Source: JABDGV01 sp964577935 | GTDB lineage: Bacteria; Chlamydiota; Chlamydiia; Chlamydiales; FEN-1388 | DNA: 32,192 nt | Assembly (NCBI GenBank): GCA_964577935.1 | Contig: CAZOAJ010000019.1 | Span: 1-32,192, forward strand | Reading direction: 5' to 3' | Shown: positions 1 to 8,743 of the stretch, piece by piece | How the letters are laid out: each line of letters starts with the position of its first letter | Numbering within the stretch: position 1 is the stretch's first letter | The notes under the pieces: model-generated | The model's database searches: none | Told to the model about the DNA's origin: nothing | What the model saw: only the letters and a program-made list of their open reading frames with translations | Program-made: the position numbers and the translations under genes

Positions 1-2
1 GC

Positions 3-104
3 CTAGGGGGTGTGGGCTATTTTGTATACGCTCAAGATCGATTAAACCGATTTTCTCTTCTTTTTTTTCATGAGGAAACCATTATAGTTGCTACATCGAG
101 ATGA
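3..104 (+). CDS. Possible 3' end of a gene entering from the left edge
   Basis: A reading frame open from the first bases ends at TGA 102-104. It encodes about 33 residues, beginning LGGVGYFVYAQDRLNRF and ending HEETIIVATSR. The residue mix looks like protein rather than random translation, and the other frames in this stretch stop early or are less protein-like. It would be the C-terminus of a gene whose body lies outside the window. No family can be named from so short a tail. The stop lies about 60 bases from the 3' end of the oppositely oriented tRNA. Confidence 0.4.
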   Translation, partial: LGGVGYFVYAQDRLNRFSLLFFHEETIIVATSR

Positions 105-164
105 GATGAGCAAAATTTCGAGACGTTATTTATTTAACTGGATTATCTAACTGGCTAAAAAGAT

Positions 165-249
165 CGGAAGAGGTAGGATTCGAACCCACGGACCCTCGCG
201 GGCCTTCTGTTTTCAAGACAGACGCAATCGGCCACTCTGCCACTCTTCC
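165..249 (-). tRNA. tRNA-Ser (anticodon UGA)
   Basis: Read on the minus strand, the sequence folds as a class II tRNA. The 7-bp acceptor stem is GGAAGAG paired with CTCTTCC. The anticodon stem TCTGT/ACAGA encloses the loop CTTGAAA, giving anticodon TGA. A long GC-rich variable arm follows, and the T-arm contains GGGTTCGAATCC. The discriminator base is G, as usual for tRNA-Ser. It reads UCN serine codons. The 3' CCA is not encoded, so it must be added after transcription. A run of five T follows within 10 bases and may help end transcription. Confidence 0.95.
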
Positions 250-526
250 ATGAGATGAATATAGGGGCCTATATCGCGCAGAATTCTACAAATAATTGCA
301 TGAGAAGTCAACAACAAAGAGAGATTCTGAATCTTTTTACAAGAGTGCTCTGATTTTTTTGTCTGATGCAGCAGTTCTTAGTTTAATTGCGGTGGCTTTG
401 TCTATATTTCTATATCATTTTTATTTATAAATATATATAAAATTATTTAACTAATTTATTTGTATTTAGTTAACAAAATAATCAGATATTCCATAATTAG
501 AGTAGATGTGATTGTGGAGGTGGGAC
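250..526. other. AT-rich intergenic region upstream of the 527 gene
   Basis: No gene is seen between the tRNA and the following gene. Positions 380-500 are extremely AT-rich, with alternating TATA tracts around 415-445. The region probably contains the tRNA promoter at the left and the promoter of the 527 gene at the right. A TTGTAT at 460-465 and a GATATT at 485-490 are weak promoter-like elements with 19-bp spacing, too poor to call. The ribosome binding site GGAGG for the next gene is at 516-520. Confidence 0.5.
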
Positions 527-2770
527 ATGAGACGTCCAGCTCTCGTCAAAACAAGCGATATTGCACTTCTTGATGCTATAGAAACCCTTACACAGATCTC
601 TGAAATGGGATTCGAAGGAAGGGCTCTTCCTGAGTGGCTTTCTACGACTACAACACCTCAGTTGCCAATACTTGAGGGAACAGTTGAGTGGTTGCAAAGT
701 AAAAATACCGAAAATGTCATGAAAGTAGTTCGAGAAGATTTTCGAATTATTCTCGATTACCTGAGAAAGTTTGATAAGATGGGTGAGGGACTCCTCATTA
801 ACCCTCAAACTCTTGAAGGGATGAAGGCTATCATGCTAGTTGTTTCAGACGCGGCTGAAACACTTGATAAGTATTCTCAAGTTAGAATCCACAAGGGACG
901 TGGGCTTTTTTGGAAGTCGATAAAAGAGACTAAAGAATTCAAAGATTTAATGCACTTCTACAATAGAAAGATCGCTCCCTTAGCAAGGCGAGAGGCTCAA
1001 GTTCAACTTGTTGCAAATCTTCCTATTGGACAACTTCTTCAAGCAGCAATTGGAAAAGCTTCACAAGGTTCTCTTGCTATTGAGCATCATATTATAGACC
1101 TTGAGTCCTTGCGTAAAGATCAAGAGTATGAACTTTTATACTTGCGTAGAGATGATGGCAGCAGGTTTTTTGGATCAAAACTTGTTCGAACTTTAAAACT
1201 TATTTGCAATTTTGAAGAGGAACCACAGGGATTAAAACAAGGAGAAGTTTTTAGAGATATCTCCATTTGGAATGATGCTCAGCTTCGTTTGATGGTTAAA
1301 ACTTGGGTTGGTCAGGTCTTTCCTCAATGCGATCAATTTTTCAAAGCTCGAGGTTCGGCACGCGATCATGAGCTCGTCCAGAAGGCTTCGAATATGACTT
1401 TTGCGCTTATGCTTGCTCATACACAGAGTCGTATAGTCCCTTTAACGCCTGTTAAGGGCGTTAAGGAGTATTTACATGATTTTCATACATTTCTAGGAGA
1501 GATCACATCATCTTCTGATTTTGGACGTCTTATAGCTTATCCTCCGAAAAACCCAAGAGCATGGGACTTTGCTATATATCGACTTGTTCATGAAATTGCA
1601 TGGTCTATTTTTACCCAGGGAAGGATTTCTAAAGATTTATTTAACTTGCATGAAGCTCTTATATCTCAGTGCCACGAATTTACCTACGATTGGGATATCA
1701 AATCTGGAACGGGGGTATCTAGTCATTTTTGGGAGCAGTACCAGAAATTGCATGCTGTCTCAAAAGAATTTGCTACCCAACCCCTTCTTCGTGATGTTGA
1801 ATTCTTAGATTCAGATAGGCCTTGTGTGTACGACCCGATGCTTTTATTGAACTATCCGTTCAAGGTGTACGACCTAAGCTGGAAGAACTCGACTATTCCT
1901 GTTTACAGGCTGCCATTTCCGACTCACCAAGAGTTTATTGATAAGGCATCGATCAGTAATGAGTTTAAAGCATTTCTCAGAGAGTCTAGATCGCGTGGCT
2001 ATGGTCCAGTTCTGGTGGTGGATTTACAGAATCCAACAAGCTGGAAAGAAGGTGCGAGAAGTCATGCTCTTCATGAGCTTTCTCATTCTCACGAATTTAA
2101 TGGGACACTTATCCCTCTTACATTGAACAGAGATGGAGATTTCTATCGACAGGTAGAAATTGAATCAGGGGATATGACATCAATAGATGTCTTTTTCAAA
2201 AAATTGAAAGATGCTATTGGTTCGGCAACACATGGATATATCTACCCTGATAAATGGAAAACTACAGACTTTGCACATTTTATTGATTTACTATTAGAAA
2301 CAATTCAGGAGGGCTTCCTCTTTCATAAAAGTGAATTAAGCCGGGTTGAGAAAATGGAGGTTATTGACATTGTTCAACTCTTCGTTGTCCTCAAAGCTAT
2401 AGATGATTTTGCCCCATCCTTCATCTACATAACCTGTAAAGATGGGTTGGATATAACTCTTCCATTCGTGACAGAGTTCTATGTTCTCTTAAAGATGTTA
2501 AATAATCGCTCTATATCTCATGCAGAAGAACAATATCTTTCAACGGTTCTCTATGGTCCTCCTCTTTTAGTAAGAGGAAGACCAATATTCCAAGAGCGGT
2601 TCAACCGACTTATTTCAGTTATTCGCTTCCTTGAGCGTTGGAAGAATGAAGGGGGTGAAGAGGCCTACAAAGGTCTTCATAATAACCTTCATCTTCTTAT
2701 GCCGACGGATTGTTATTTAGCCAGCGCAAACGCTCCCGTTCAAATAAGCATTAAAGAGTTGGAGAAGTGA
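527..2770 (+). CDS. Large hypothetical protein, 747 residues
   Basis: I do not recognise this family. The ATG at 527 is chosen because a strong ribosome binding site, GGAGG at 516-520, lies six bases upstream; an in-frame TTG at 512 would add five residues but overlaps that site. The protein looks soluble, mostly helical and rich in charged residues, with no signal peptide or clear membrane span. Near the C-terminus, FIYITCKDGLDITLPF places Cys637 in a CKDG loop that faintly resembles the CKxGxDRTG loop of SopB/IpgD-type phosphatases. The arginine of that loop is absent, so catalysis is doubtful. Its 3' end overlaps the end of the convergent carboxypeptidase gene by 20 bases. It could be a lineage-specific or secreted protein, but nothing here proves that. 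Confidence 0.85.
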   Translation: MRRPALVKTSDIALLDAIETLTQISEMGFEGRALPEWLSTTTTPQLPILEGTVEWLQSKNTENVMKVVREDFRIILDYLRKFDKMGEGLLINPQTLEGMKAIMLVVSDAAETLDKYSQVRIHKGRGLFWKSIKETKEFKDLMHFYNRKIAPLARREAQVQLVANLPIGQLLQAAIGKASQGSLAIEHHIIDLESLRKDQEYELLYLRRDDGSRFFGSKLVRTLKLICNFEEEPQGLKQGEVFRDISIWNDAQLRLMVKTWVGQVFPQCDQFFKARGSARDHELVQKASNMTFALMLAHTQSRIVPLTPVKGVKEYLHDFHTFLGEITSSSDFGRLIAYPPKNPRAWDFAIYRLVHEIAWSIFTQGRISKDLFNLHEALISQCHEFTYDWDIKSGTGVSSHFWEQYQKLHAVSKEFATQPLLRDVEFLDSDRPCVYDPMLLLNYPFKVYDLSWKNSTIPVYRLPFPTHQEFIDKASISNEFKAFLRESRSRGYGPVLVVDLQNPTSWKEGARSHALHELSHSHEFNGTLIPLTLNRDGDFYRQVEIESGDMTSIDVFFKKLKDAIGSATHGYIYPDKWKTTDFAHFIDLLLETIQEGFLFHKSELSRVEKMEVIDIVQLFVVLKAIDDFAPSFIYITCKDGLDITLPFVTEFYVLLKMLNNRSISHAEEQYLSTVLYGPPLLVRGRPIFQERFNRLISVIRFLERWKNEGGEEAYKGLHNNLHLLMPTDCYLASANAPVQISIKELEK

Positions 2771-4247
2771 ATTTCTTCTTTAAGTAGTTTGTGTAGTTTT
2801 CAACTTCAATGGGTCGATTGAGCGCCCGTTCGATGAGTTCTTTCGACCCATATCTTCTTCCGTGGCTCCATATTTTTTCTTGGAGCCATTTTTGAATCGC
2901 TGAAAAGTTCTTTTCATGCAGTTGCTTTGCAAGGTCCGGAATTTCCTCTTGCATTTTACTGAATAACTCTGAAGCGTACAAAGTGCCTAATAGGTAGGTC
3001 GGAAAGTATCCAAAAGCTCCCATCGACCAATGAATATCTTGGAGGCATCCTTCTCGGTCATTTTTAGGACAAATGCCTAAGCTATCCTTCATCCCTTCAT
3101 TCCAGCGCGCCGGGAGGTCTTTGGGGTCGAGCTTACCAGATACCAATTCTTGTTCGATTTCAAATCGAAGTATTACATGCAGCGGGTAGGTGACTTCATC
3201 TGCTTCAGTTCGGATGAGTGAGGGGTTTACTGAATTTAATGCTGTAAATATCTCTTCAGGTGAGATTTTATGTCTTGTCTTTGTATAAATGAGTTCGCTG
3301 ATATGTCCTGAAAATACATGGGATCTACCGATCATGACTTCCCATAAGCGAGATTGGCTCTCATGAACACCAAGGGATGCAGCTTGACAAATAGGGGATC
3401 CGTAATAGTTAACAGGTAGGCCCATCTCGTAGAGGCTATGTCCCGCTTCATGGAGTGCGGACATAATTTGGTCAAGCATATCTGGCGCCTGTCTCCTAAT
3501 GGTAATTCTTGAGTCATTGGGGTGACAGGAGCTAGAAAATGGGTGAGCAGAAAGATCAAGCCTACTCTTCTCCCAGTCATATCCGATAAGAGAAATGATC
3601 TCTCGAGATAGTTCAATTTCTTGTTCAAGAGTAGTCTTAAGACCTGTAATCCTTGGAGCGTGAGATCTTTTTCCTGAGCTTTGTGCTGAAAGAGCAACCA
3701 ATTTTCGGACTTCGGGTCGAATTTTTGAGAAAAGATTGCTTACTGCTTCGGTGCTTGTATCAGGCTCATATTCATCAAGGAGTGCGTCGTAAGGGTTTTT
3801 GTCATAGCCCAGGTATTCTGCTTTCTGACGTACAAGTGATACGATGTTTTCAAATACAGGAAGAAAGATCTGAAAGTTTGATTCATATTTTGCTTTTTCC
3901 CAAAGCCCTTGCGCTTGGGCACAAGTTCTTGAAAATTCTTCAACAAAAAGAGAGGGGAGCTTTTTTGCTTTTCGAACATCGCGAAGCCAAAGCCGAGCAC
4001 AGTCGAGTTCTTTTTGATCTTTTTCGGTGGCGATAGTGTGCTTTTCAAGGAAGGTGACAAGAGCTTCTTCGAATTTGGGATCAACTAGCTTTTCGTGAGA
4101 TAATCTCGAAAGAAGAGACCGTTGGTCAGCTCGTATATCACATGCTTTTGGGGGCATATAGGTTTCTTGATCCCAGCCAAGAAATTCGGCCATGCTTTCA
4201 AGTATCCGAATTTCCTTTCCATAATGTAAAAGCGCTTCAAATGTCAT
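2751..4247 (-). CDS. M32-family metallocarboxypeptidase (carboxypeptidase Taq type)
   Basis: A cytoplasmic zinc-dependent carboxypeptidase that removes C-terminal residues from peptides. The 498-residue length is normal for family M32. Diagnostic motifs are present in order: HPNDSRITIR, the zinc site HEAGH at about 266-270, HESQSRLWE about 25 residues later (Glu296 as likely third ligand, 30 residues after the first His, as in the Taq enzyme), and IRTEADEVTYPLH. The start is placed at ATG 4247, which forms an ATGA overlap with the stop of the upstream PAP2 gene and has AAGGA just ahead of it. An ATG seven codons earlier (4268) is possible but less likely. The overlap implies translational coupling in the murF-alr/PAP2 operon. 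A peptide salvage role is an inference. Confidence 0.93.
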   Translation of the reverse strand: MTFEALLHYGKEIRILESMAEFLGWDQETYMPPKACDIRADQRSLLSRLSHEKLVDPKFEEALVTFLEKHTIATEKDQKELDCARLWLRDVRKAKKLPSLFVEEFSRTCAQAQGLWEKAKYESNFQIFLPVFENIVSLVRQKAEYLGYDKNPYDALLDEYEPDTSTEAVSNLFSKIRPEVRKLVALSAQSSGKRSHAPRITGLKTTLEQEIELSREIISLIGYDWEKSRLDLSAHPFSSSCHPNDSRITIRRQAPDMLDQIMSALHEAGHSLYEMGLPVNYYGSPICQAASLGVHESQSRLWEVMIGRSHVFSGHISELIYTKTRHKISPEEIFTALNSVNPSLIRTEADEVTYPLHVILRFEIEQELVSGKLDPKDLPARWNEGMKDSLGICPKNDREGCLQDIHWSMGAFGYFPTYLLGTLYASELFSKMQEEIPDLAKQLHEKNFSAIQKWLQEKIWSHGRRYGSKELIERALNRPIEVENYTNYLKKKFTSPTL

Positions 4248-5050
4248 GACTTTTCCTTCGAGAACCATAATACCATCCTTTCAATAATTCTGTAGCTTGC
4301 AGTGCCAAGTGGTGTTGATAAAGCTATTGCTAAAATGATTAAGATAAGCGAGATGCTCCCGACTATACAGTCTGAGATCCAATGTGCTCCAGATGTTAAT
4401 CGGGGTAGAATAAAAACAAGTGATGAGGAGGCTGCCAATATGCCAATTCTGTTACCAAAGAAAAACCAAACAAAAGCTGCCCATTGGAATGGAATTGATG
4501 CATGGTCTGCAGGAAACGAAAAATGCGAATAGTACTTGACCTTCAACCAGGGAATCAAATCGGAGAGGATAAAGACGTTTTTATGGACCACAGTTGGGCT
4601 GTGTCGACCAAGACCATAACTTTCAAGGATTGGTGTTGCAACTTGTTTTGTTAAAAAAATCGCAATCTCAAACCAGCCAAGAATAAATATAAATTGAACC
4701 AGTCGCGTCTGCCATTCCTCTTTTGGACAGCTCCTAACGGCAAGAATAAGAAATGAAAGCATGAAAACAGCACCATAGACATCCGTTAGTTTCACATTCC
4801 CAACGGCTAGAAAAAGTCCAATAATAAGGTGATTTTTAGCGAACTGGTTAAGGTTCCAAAAGACCGCTTCGTCAATATAATTCCAATAGATACGTGTCGC
4901 GGGTAGGAGCCAGCTTCCCAAAAGTAGAATAGCTGGAATGATAAAGGAGAGAAACCTAGTAAGTGAACAGGTAGGAAATCGAAGCGGAGAAGTTATGCTT
5001 TGATTTTTGCTTTGTGCCAGCATTCTATCGTGCTCGAAGTGATTCGTCAT
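4244..5050 (-). CDS. PAP2-superfamily membrane phosphatase
   Basis: An integral membrane protein of about 268 residues with several hydrophobic spans (for example FIIPAILLLGSWLLP and LIIGLFLAVGNVKLTDVYG). It carries recognisable phosphatase motifs: a Lys and a downstream Arg in KQVATPILESYGLGRHSP, the FPADHAS form of the second motif, and PRLTSGAHWISD containing the catalytic His and Asp of the third. Members remove phosphate from lipid phosphates such as undecaprenyl pyrophosphate, phosphatidate or lipid A. The gene overlaps murF-alr by 26 bases if it starts at ATG 5050. An alternative ATG at 5023 lies one base after the upstream TAG and gives a 259-residue protein by stop-restart. Neither start has a clear ribosome binding site. 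The cell-wall neighbour makes a role on the undecaprenyl carrier attractive, but that is inference. Confidence 0.85.
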   Translation of the reverse strand: MTNHFEHDRMLAQSKNQSITSPLRFPTCSLTRFLSFIIPAILLLGSWLLPATRIYWNYIDEAVFWNLNQFAKNHLIIGLFLAVGNVKLTDVYGAVFMLSFLILAVRSCPKEEWQTRLVQFIFILGWFEIAIFLTKQVATPILESYGLGRHSPTVVHKNVFILSDLIPWLKVKYYSHFSFPADHASIPFQWAAFVWFFFGNRIGILAASSSLVFILPRLTSGAHWISDCIVGSISLILIILAIALSTPLGTASYRIIERMVLWFSKEKS

Positions 5051-7544
5051 AAATAAACAATCTTTGGATACGAGGACCTAAACAGGTCATGAGTTCATGT
5101 ACAATAGACCCTCCGGCATGAGCTAATTCTTCAGGAGAGATGTAAAGGCCTTTTTCATCTTCTCCGAAGATTAGAGCCTGATCTTCAAGGGCTGCATCAG
5201 GAATATGGCCAACATCGACCATCATATAATCCATACAGATTCTGCCAATCATTGGGGCTTTTTTGCCACGAATCAGTACATGCCCCTTGCCGCTATAATT
5301 TCTGTGAAGTCCGTCAAAGTACCCGATTGGGAGGACGGCGATGCGTGTCGTTTTTTGAATAGTATGAGTTCGTCCATAGCTGACAGTATCATTTTCATAG
5401 GCTGTATTGAATGCTACAATTTTTGACAGTAATGATATGGCAGGTCGTAGAGGAATATCTTGAGTTGCGTGTGAAGTGTGTAATCCATAGGCAGCGAGTC
5501 CTACTCGTACCATGTTAAATTCAGGATTTGGAAATCGCATTGTTGCCGACGAGTTTGAAGCGTGGCAGTAATTGACGTGAATGCCGTTTTGTTGGAGTTG
5601 TTTGTAGACGTTAAGCAGTGTACTTGTCTGCCGCTTTGTAAAATCATCCTCATTTGGATTATCCGATGCAGCAAGATGGGAGAAAATTCCTTCGAGGATA
5701 AGTCTTGGGTCATTATTAATTAATTCAGCAAGTGAAAGTGCCTCTTCAGGTGTACAGCCCATCCGTTTCATGCCGGTATCAACATGAAGATGAAGTTTAA
5801 AGCGCTTATTCAACTTCTCGGCGGCCTTTTGGGCTGCATGTATTTGCTCAGAAGAGCTCACTCCGACTTCGAGGTTGTTTTCTAATGCTTTTACCATTTC
5901 TTGAGAGCTTGCATGTAAAGTAAAGAGATTGCATGTGACTCCATGTAGCCGCATAGAGACTCCTTCATCTACATATGAGACCCCTAGAATATCAATCTCG
6001 CATGAGGCATTAAGAAATTTTGCTATTCGCACATCGTCTGTTCCATAAGCCAAAGCTTTGACCATCACCATAATTCGCGTTTTTGGACCAACGAGTTTTC
6101 TGAGTGTTTGGATATTCGATTGTATAGACGCTAAATTAATGATGATAAGGTTATGGGGAGTTGACCCTTCAAATTCAGCTATGATTTTGAGAGGGTTAAT
6201 TTTGTTTGGGCCTTTGATGACTATGAGATCATCAGGTCGAATTTCTGCCTTTGCCTTTTGAATTGCATCTTCAAGAGATGAACAGTCGAAAATTTCAATT
6301 TTTGATCCCATTTGCGTAAAATAGGGCTTCAATTGGCTTGCTAGAGCTTTTGGCCATATGCATATTTTTTCAAGCAGACTTGCGGAACACGAGCGTGTGA
6401 TTTGCTCAGCCTGCTGTTTTGTGAGAATAGGATGATCTCTAAGGCCTCCAAATATCATTGAGCGTATGCCTTTTCGTTGGCCAAGACGGCCTTCAAAAAC
6501 ACCTATTTGTCTCAAGGCAATGTCAAATGACATGATATCTTTGCTGTATGTATCATTAATGAAGATAATACCTTTTTGATTTCTCCACACTTCGGTTCTC
6601 ATTGGTTCAGGAAGCCATGTCGATAATGAATGGATCATCTCATCTACGTGCTTTCCAAGAAGGTGGCCTCCCTTAACACTGATATTTAAAAGGTCATGAA
6701 AATAATGTTCATTATGAAAAAGAGAGAAACTTGATTCACTTCCATCATGTGTCCTAACTCTCCAAAGGCCTGAACTCTCATCTCTCGTGACCGTAGGAAG
6801 GATTGAAGAGTGCTGGTTCCAGAAATGACATGACGATTTCACTGAACTGCTATTGAGATAAGATGTTTTTGGGGCTAAAACCCATCCATGAGAAGGTGTA
6901 GAGTATGCAGGAGTTAGAGCTTCTAATGCCGAAACATGAGGGTCCTCATGTGATAGTCGTGATTGAGATACATTTGTGACAATAAGGCAATCTGGCTTTA
7001 AAAAAGAACAAAGGGTGTTCATTTCCCCAATCTTCGTCGCTGCAGCCTCTATAAAGGCAATCTTATGGTGACGTCGTACAGATAAAACGCTTAAAGCCAC
7101 ACCAATTTGGCTATTAAAGCTTTCTGGACTCGCAAAAACTTCAGGCGATGAAAACATATGCGAAAGGAGATCTTTGAGCATTGTTTTGCCGCAAATCCCC
7201 GTAATGGCAATAAATTGCGTATCGAGTTTAGTTCTATAGATACCTGCAAGCTGCTGAAGTGCAAGGAGGGGGGATTCTACATGAATGAGTTTTGAATCAT
7301 ATCCTTCGCATGTAAATCCTTTTTGAACTATTGCAGCATGAGCTCCATTATCGAGTGCATGGCGTACAAAAAGATGTCCATTCGTTCGAGTCCCATTCAA
7401 TGCTATAAACACCGAATGCTTGGAGTGAATTCTCCTTGAATCAATCGAAACTTGATCGATAATGCAGTCTTCAGAATTTTTATCCCGATAGGGCTTCCAT
7501 TCCAAAAGATTAAACAAGGAAGTTTCGTTTGAAGCCTCATTCAT
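5025..7544 (-). CDS. murF-alr: MurF-alanine racemase fusion protein
   Basis: An 839-residue fusion. Residues 1 to about 455 are MurF, which adds D-Ala-D-Ala to the UDP-MurNAc-tripeptide: an N-terminal DSRxIxxxxVFIALNGxRxxGH segment, a nucleotide loop ITGICGKT at 113-121, FNSQIG, and INDTYSKD. Residues about 460-839 are alanine racemase, which makes D-alanine from L-alanine: the PLP lysine is Lys496 in MVKALAYG, the second catalytic residue is Tyr723 in VSYGRT, with RVGLAAYG and IGRICMDYMMVDV also present. The MurF P-loop departs from the usual TGxNGKTT (Asn to Cys118, then Met after GKT), and the usual TNIGxAH His is replaced in TNVSQSRLSHED. MurF-Alr fusions are known in Bacteroidota. It is the first gene of an overlapping operon with the PAP2 and M32 genes. 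The ribosome binding site ahead of ATG 7544 is weak. Confidence 0.93.
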   Translation of the reverse strand: MNEASNETSLFNLLEWKPYRDKNSEDCIIDQVSIDSRRIHSKHSVFIALNGTRTNGHLFVRHALDNGAHAAIVQKGFTCEGYDSKLIHVESPLLALQQLAGIYRTKLDTQFIAITGICGKTMLKDLLSHMFSSPEVFASPESFNSQIGVALSVLSVRRHHKIAFIEAAATKIGEMNTLCSFLKPDCLIVTNVSQSRLSHEDPHVSALEALTPAYSTPSHGWVLAPKTSYLNSSSVKSSCHFWNQHSSILPTVTRDESSGLWRVRTHDGSESSFSLFHNEHYFHDLLNISVKGGHLLGKHVDEMIHSLSTWLPEPMRTEVWRNQKGIIFINDTYSKDIMSFDIALRQIGVFEGRLGQRKGIRSMIFGGLRDHPILTKQQAEQITRSCSASLLEKICIWPKALASQLKPYFTQMGSKIEIFDCSSLEDAIQKAKAEIRPDDLIVIKGPNKINPLKIIAEFEGSTPHNLIIINLASIQSNIQTLRKLVGPKTRIMVMVKALAYGTDDVRIAKFLNASCEIDILGVSYVDEGVSMRLHGVTCNLFTLHASSQEMVKALENNLEVGVSSSEQIHAAQKAAEKLNKRFKLHLHVDTGMKRMGCTPEEALSLAELINNDPRLILEGIFSHLAASDNPNEDDFTKRQTSTLLNVYKQLQQNGIHVNYCHASNSSATMRFPNPEFNMVRVGLAAYGLHTSHATQDIPLRPAISLLSKIVAFNTAYENDTVSYGRTHTIQKTTRIAVLPIGYFDGLHRNYSGKGHVLIRGKKAPMIGRICMDYMMVDVGHIPDAALEDQALIFGEDEKGLYISPEELAHAGGSIVHELMTCLGPRIQRLFIYDESLRAR

Positions 7545-7866
7545 TGAATAACACTCTGCGCTTTAAGTGTTCATGGCAGTACAGATTTAACAGTACAGGT
7601 TTATATGCTCCAAATACGCTGTTGTGTCTGTGCATAAGTGGGACGATATTCTATTACTCCTAAGGTATCAAGCACATTTACTCAGGAGGAGACTAACTGA
7701 TATTAACGAGTGATTTTCAATTTTTTCTGCGGTATTCATATTTGCGTGTCAGGTGATAGATTTAAGGGTGTAGAAGTTCTGTGGAGAGGGTTGATTGGAG
7801 AGTTGTTCCTAGTGCTGGTTGCGTAATGCACATAATAGTGCTACCGTATTTAAATTAAATAATTCA
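7545..7866. other. Divergent intergenic region between murF-alr and the frameshifted gene
   Basis: About 320 bases without a convincing gene. It should contain the promoters of murF-alr (leftward) and of the small gene that starts near 7867 (rightward). Apart from a 14-base direct repeat at 7577-7603, no clear promoter, RNA gene or terminator was recognised. A frame open from TTG 7819 runs into the next gene but has no ribosome binding site. Confidence 0.5.
7577..7603. repeat. Short direct repeat, period 14
   Basis: CAGTACAGATTTA at 7577-7589 is followed one base later by CAGTACAGGTTTA at 7591-7603, with a single difference. The pair lies 30-60 bases upstream of the murF-alr start on that gene's leader side. 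Paired half-sites on nearly one face of the helix could bind a regulator, but chance duplication is equally possible. Confidence 0.5.
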
Positions 7867-8576
7867 ATGAGGTGTGTGTTGAATACAATTAACCGGAATC
7901 CGATTGAAATAAGCCAAGTTCAAGCCCAAGAGTTCTTAGCAACAATCCCTGAAGATGCGAGTGGAGCGGTAAAATACCGCATTACATTTGATGGCCAAAA
8001 GTTAACAGCAGCAAAAGTTATTCCAGCATCGGGAGAAAAAATTTCTGAATTTTTTTCCAACATAAAAAAAGTTTTTTCAGGGTTCTTGGTAAAGAATTGG
8101 GTTTCGAAATCGGCAATGAATATCAAATATACAATGCTTTTACAGAGTTTTTAGAGAAGGCTCCTATCCAGGGCTTATCCGCGAAGGATTTAAAAAAGAT
8201 TTATACCGTAAATAAAAAACTAGAGAGCTTAGGCGAAAAAATTTTCGATATGTCATGTGGGCGAAATATGGGCGGTCCTTTAATACTTGCTCGCTATCAC
8301 CTAGAAAATGCAATCAAAGGCCAAATCAATCTGAAATCGGATTTTGACAAACCTCCTACTGAAGATTTGCAGAAACAAGTTAGGCAGTATTTTCAAACCT
8401 ATCGGTTATCTTATTCGAACAGTGATCGTTTCGCTGGCGAGGATCCTGTCGGACTATTTATGATGGATAATCCTTCTTTTTTATTCTGCCATTCGACTAT
8501 TCGAGAATACATCGAAAAGCACAAAATGGAATTCCCTGAATTCATTATTAAGCAAGTAGATTACACAAGTAGCTAG
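7867..8576 (+). pseudogene. Small hypothetical gene split by a frameshift at an A7 run
   Basis: Two overlapping frames read as one protein. The first, from about 7867, contains NPIEISQVQAQEFLATIPED and becomes unlike protein after VFSGFLVK, stopping near 8154. The second continues as ELGFEIGNEYQIYNAFTEF to the TAG ending at 8576 and has no plausible start of its own: it is open upstream but reaches only a TTG at 8097. A -1 shift on seven A at 8064-8070 joins them as NIKK then SFFRVLGKELGFEIGN, giving about 237 residues. This may be a disabling one-base indel, a sequencing error in a homopolymer, or a translational slip site. ATG 7867 has no good ribosome binding site; TTG 7879 has GAGG upstream. 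The family is not recognised. Confidence 0.65.
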
Positions 8577-8600
8577 CACGTCTCTATAGCTTCATACTTA

Positions 8601-8623
8601 GAGGCGATTGGACATCGCTTTTT
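8601..8623 (+). terminator. Rho-independent terminator candidate
   Basis: GCGAT at 8604-8608 pairs with ATCGC at 8614-8618 around the loop TGGAC and is followed directly by TTTTT. Weaker G-T and A-T pairs can lengthen the stem by three. It lies 25 bases after the stop of the frameshifted gene and reads on the plus strand. The stem is short, so efficiency is uncertain. Confidence 0.5.
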
Positions 8624-8743
8624 AACAAGTTGTGTTCAAGATTTGGAGCTGATTCATGATTGTACCCATAATAGCTATCCCACAAGGAGATAAGTCGCTT
8701 CGTCTAGCTAAATGATAACTCTGCTTCTGACAATGAACTTTTC

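Noticed and set aside
430..500. Promoter for the 527 gene
   Set aside because: The sequence is so AT-rich that many partial -10 elements occur; no -35/-10 pair with normal spacing stands out.
3332..4084. Several frames on both strands within the M32 peptidase gene
   Set aside because: Shadows of a gene with clear zinc-site motifs.
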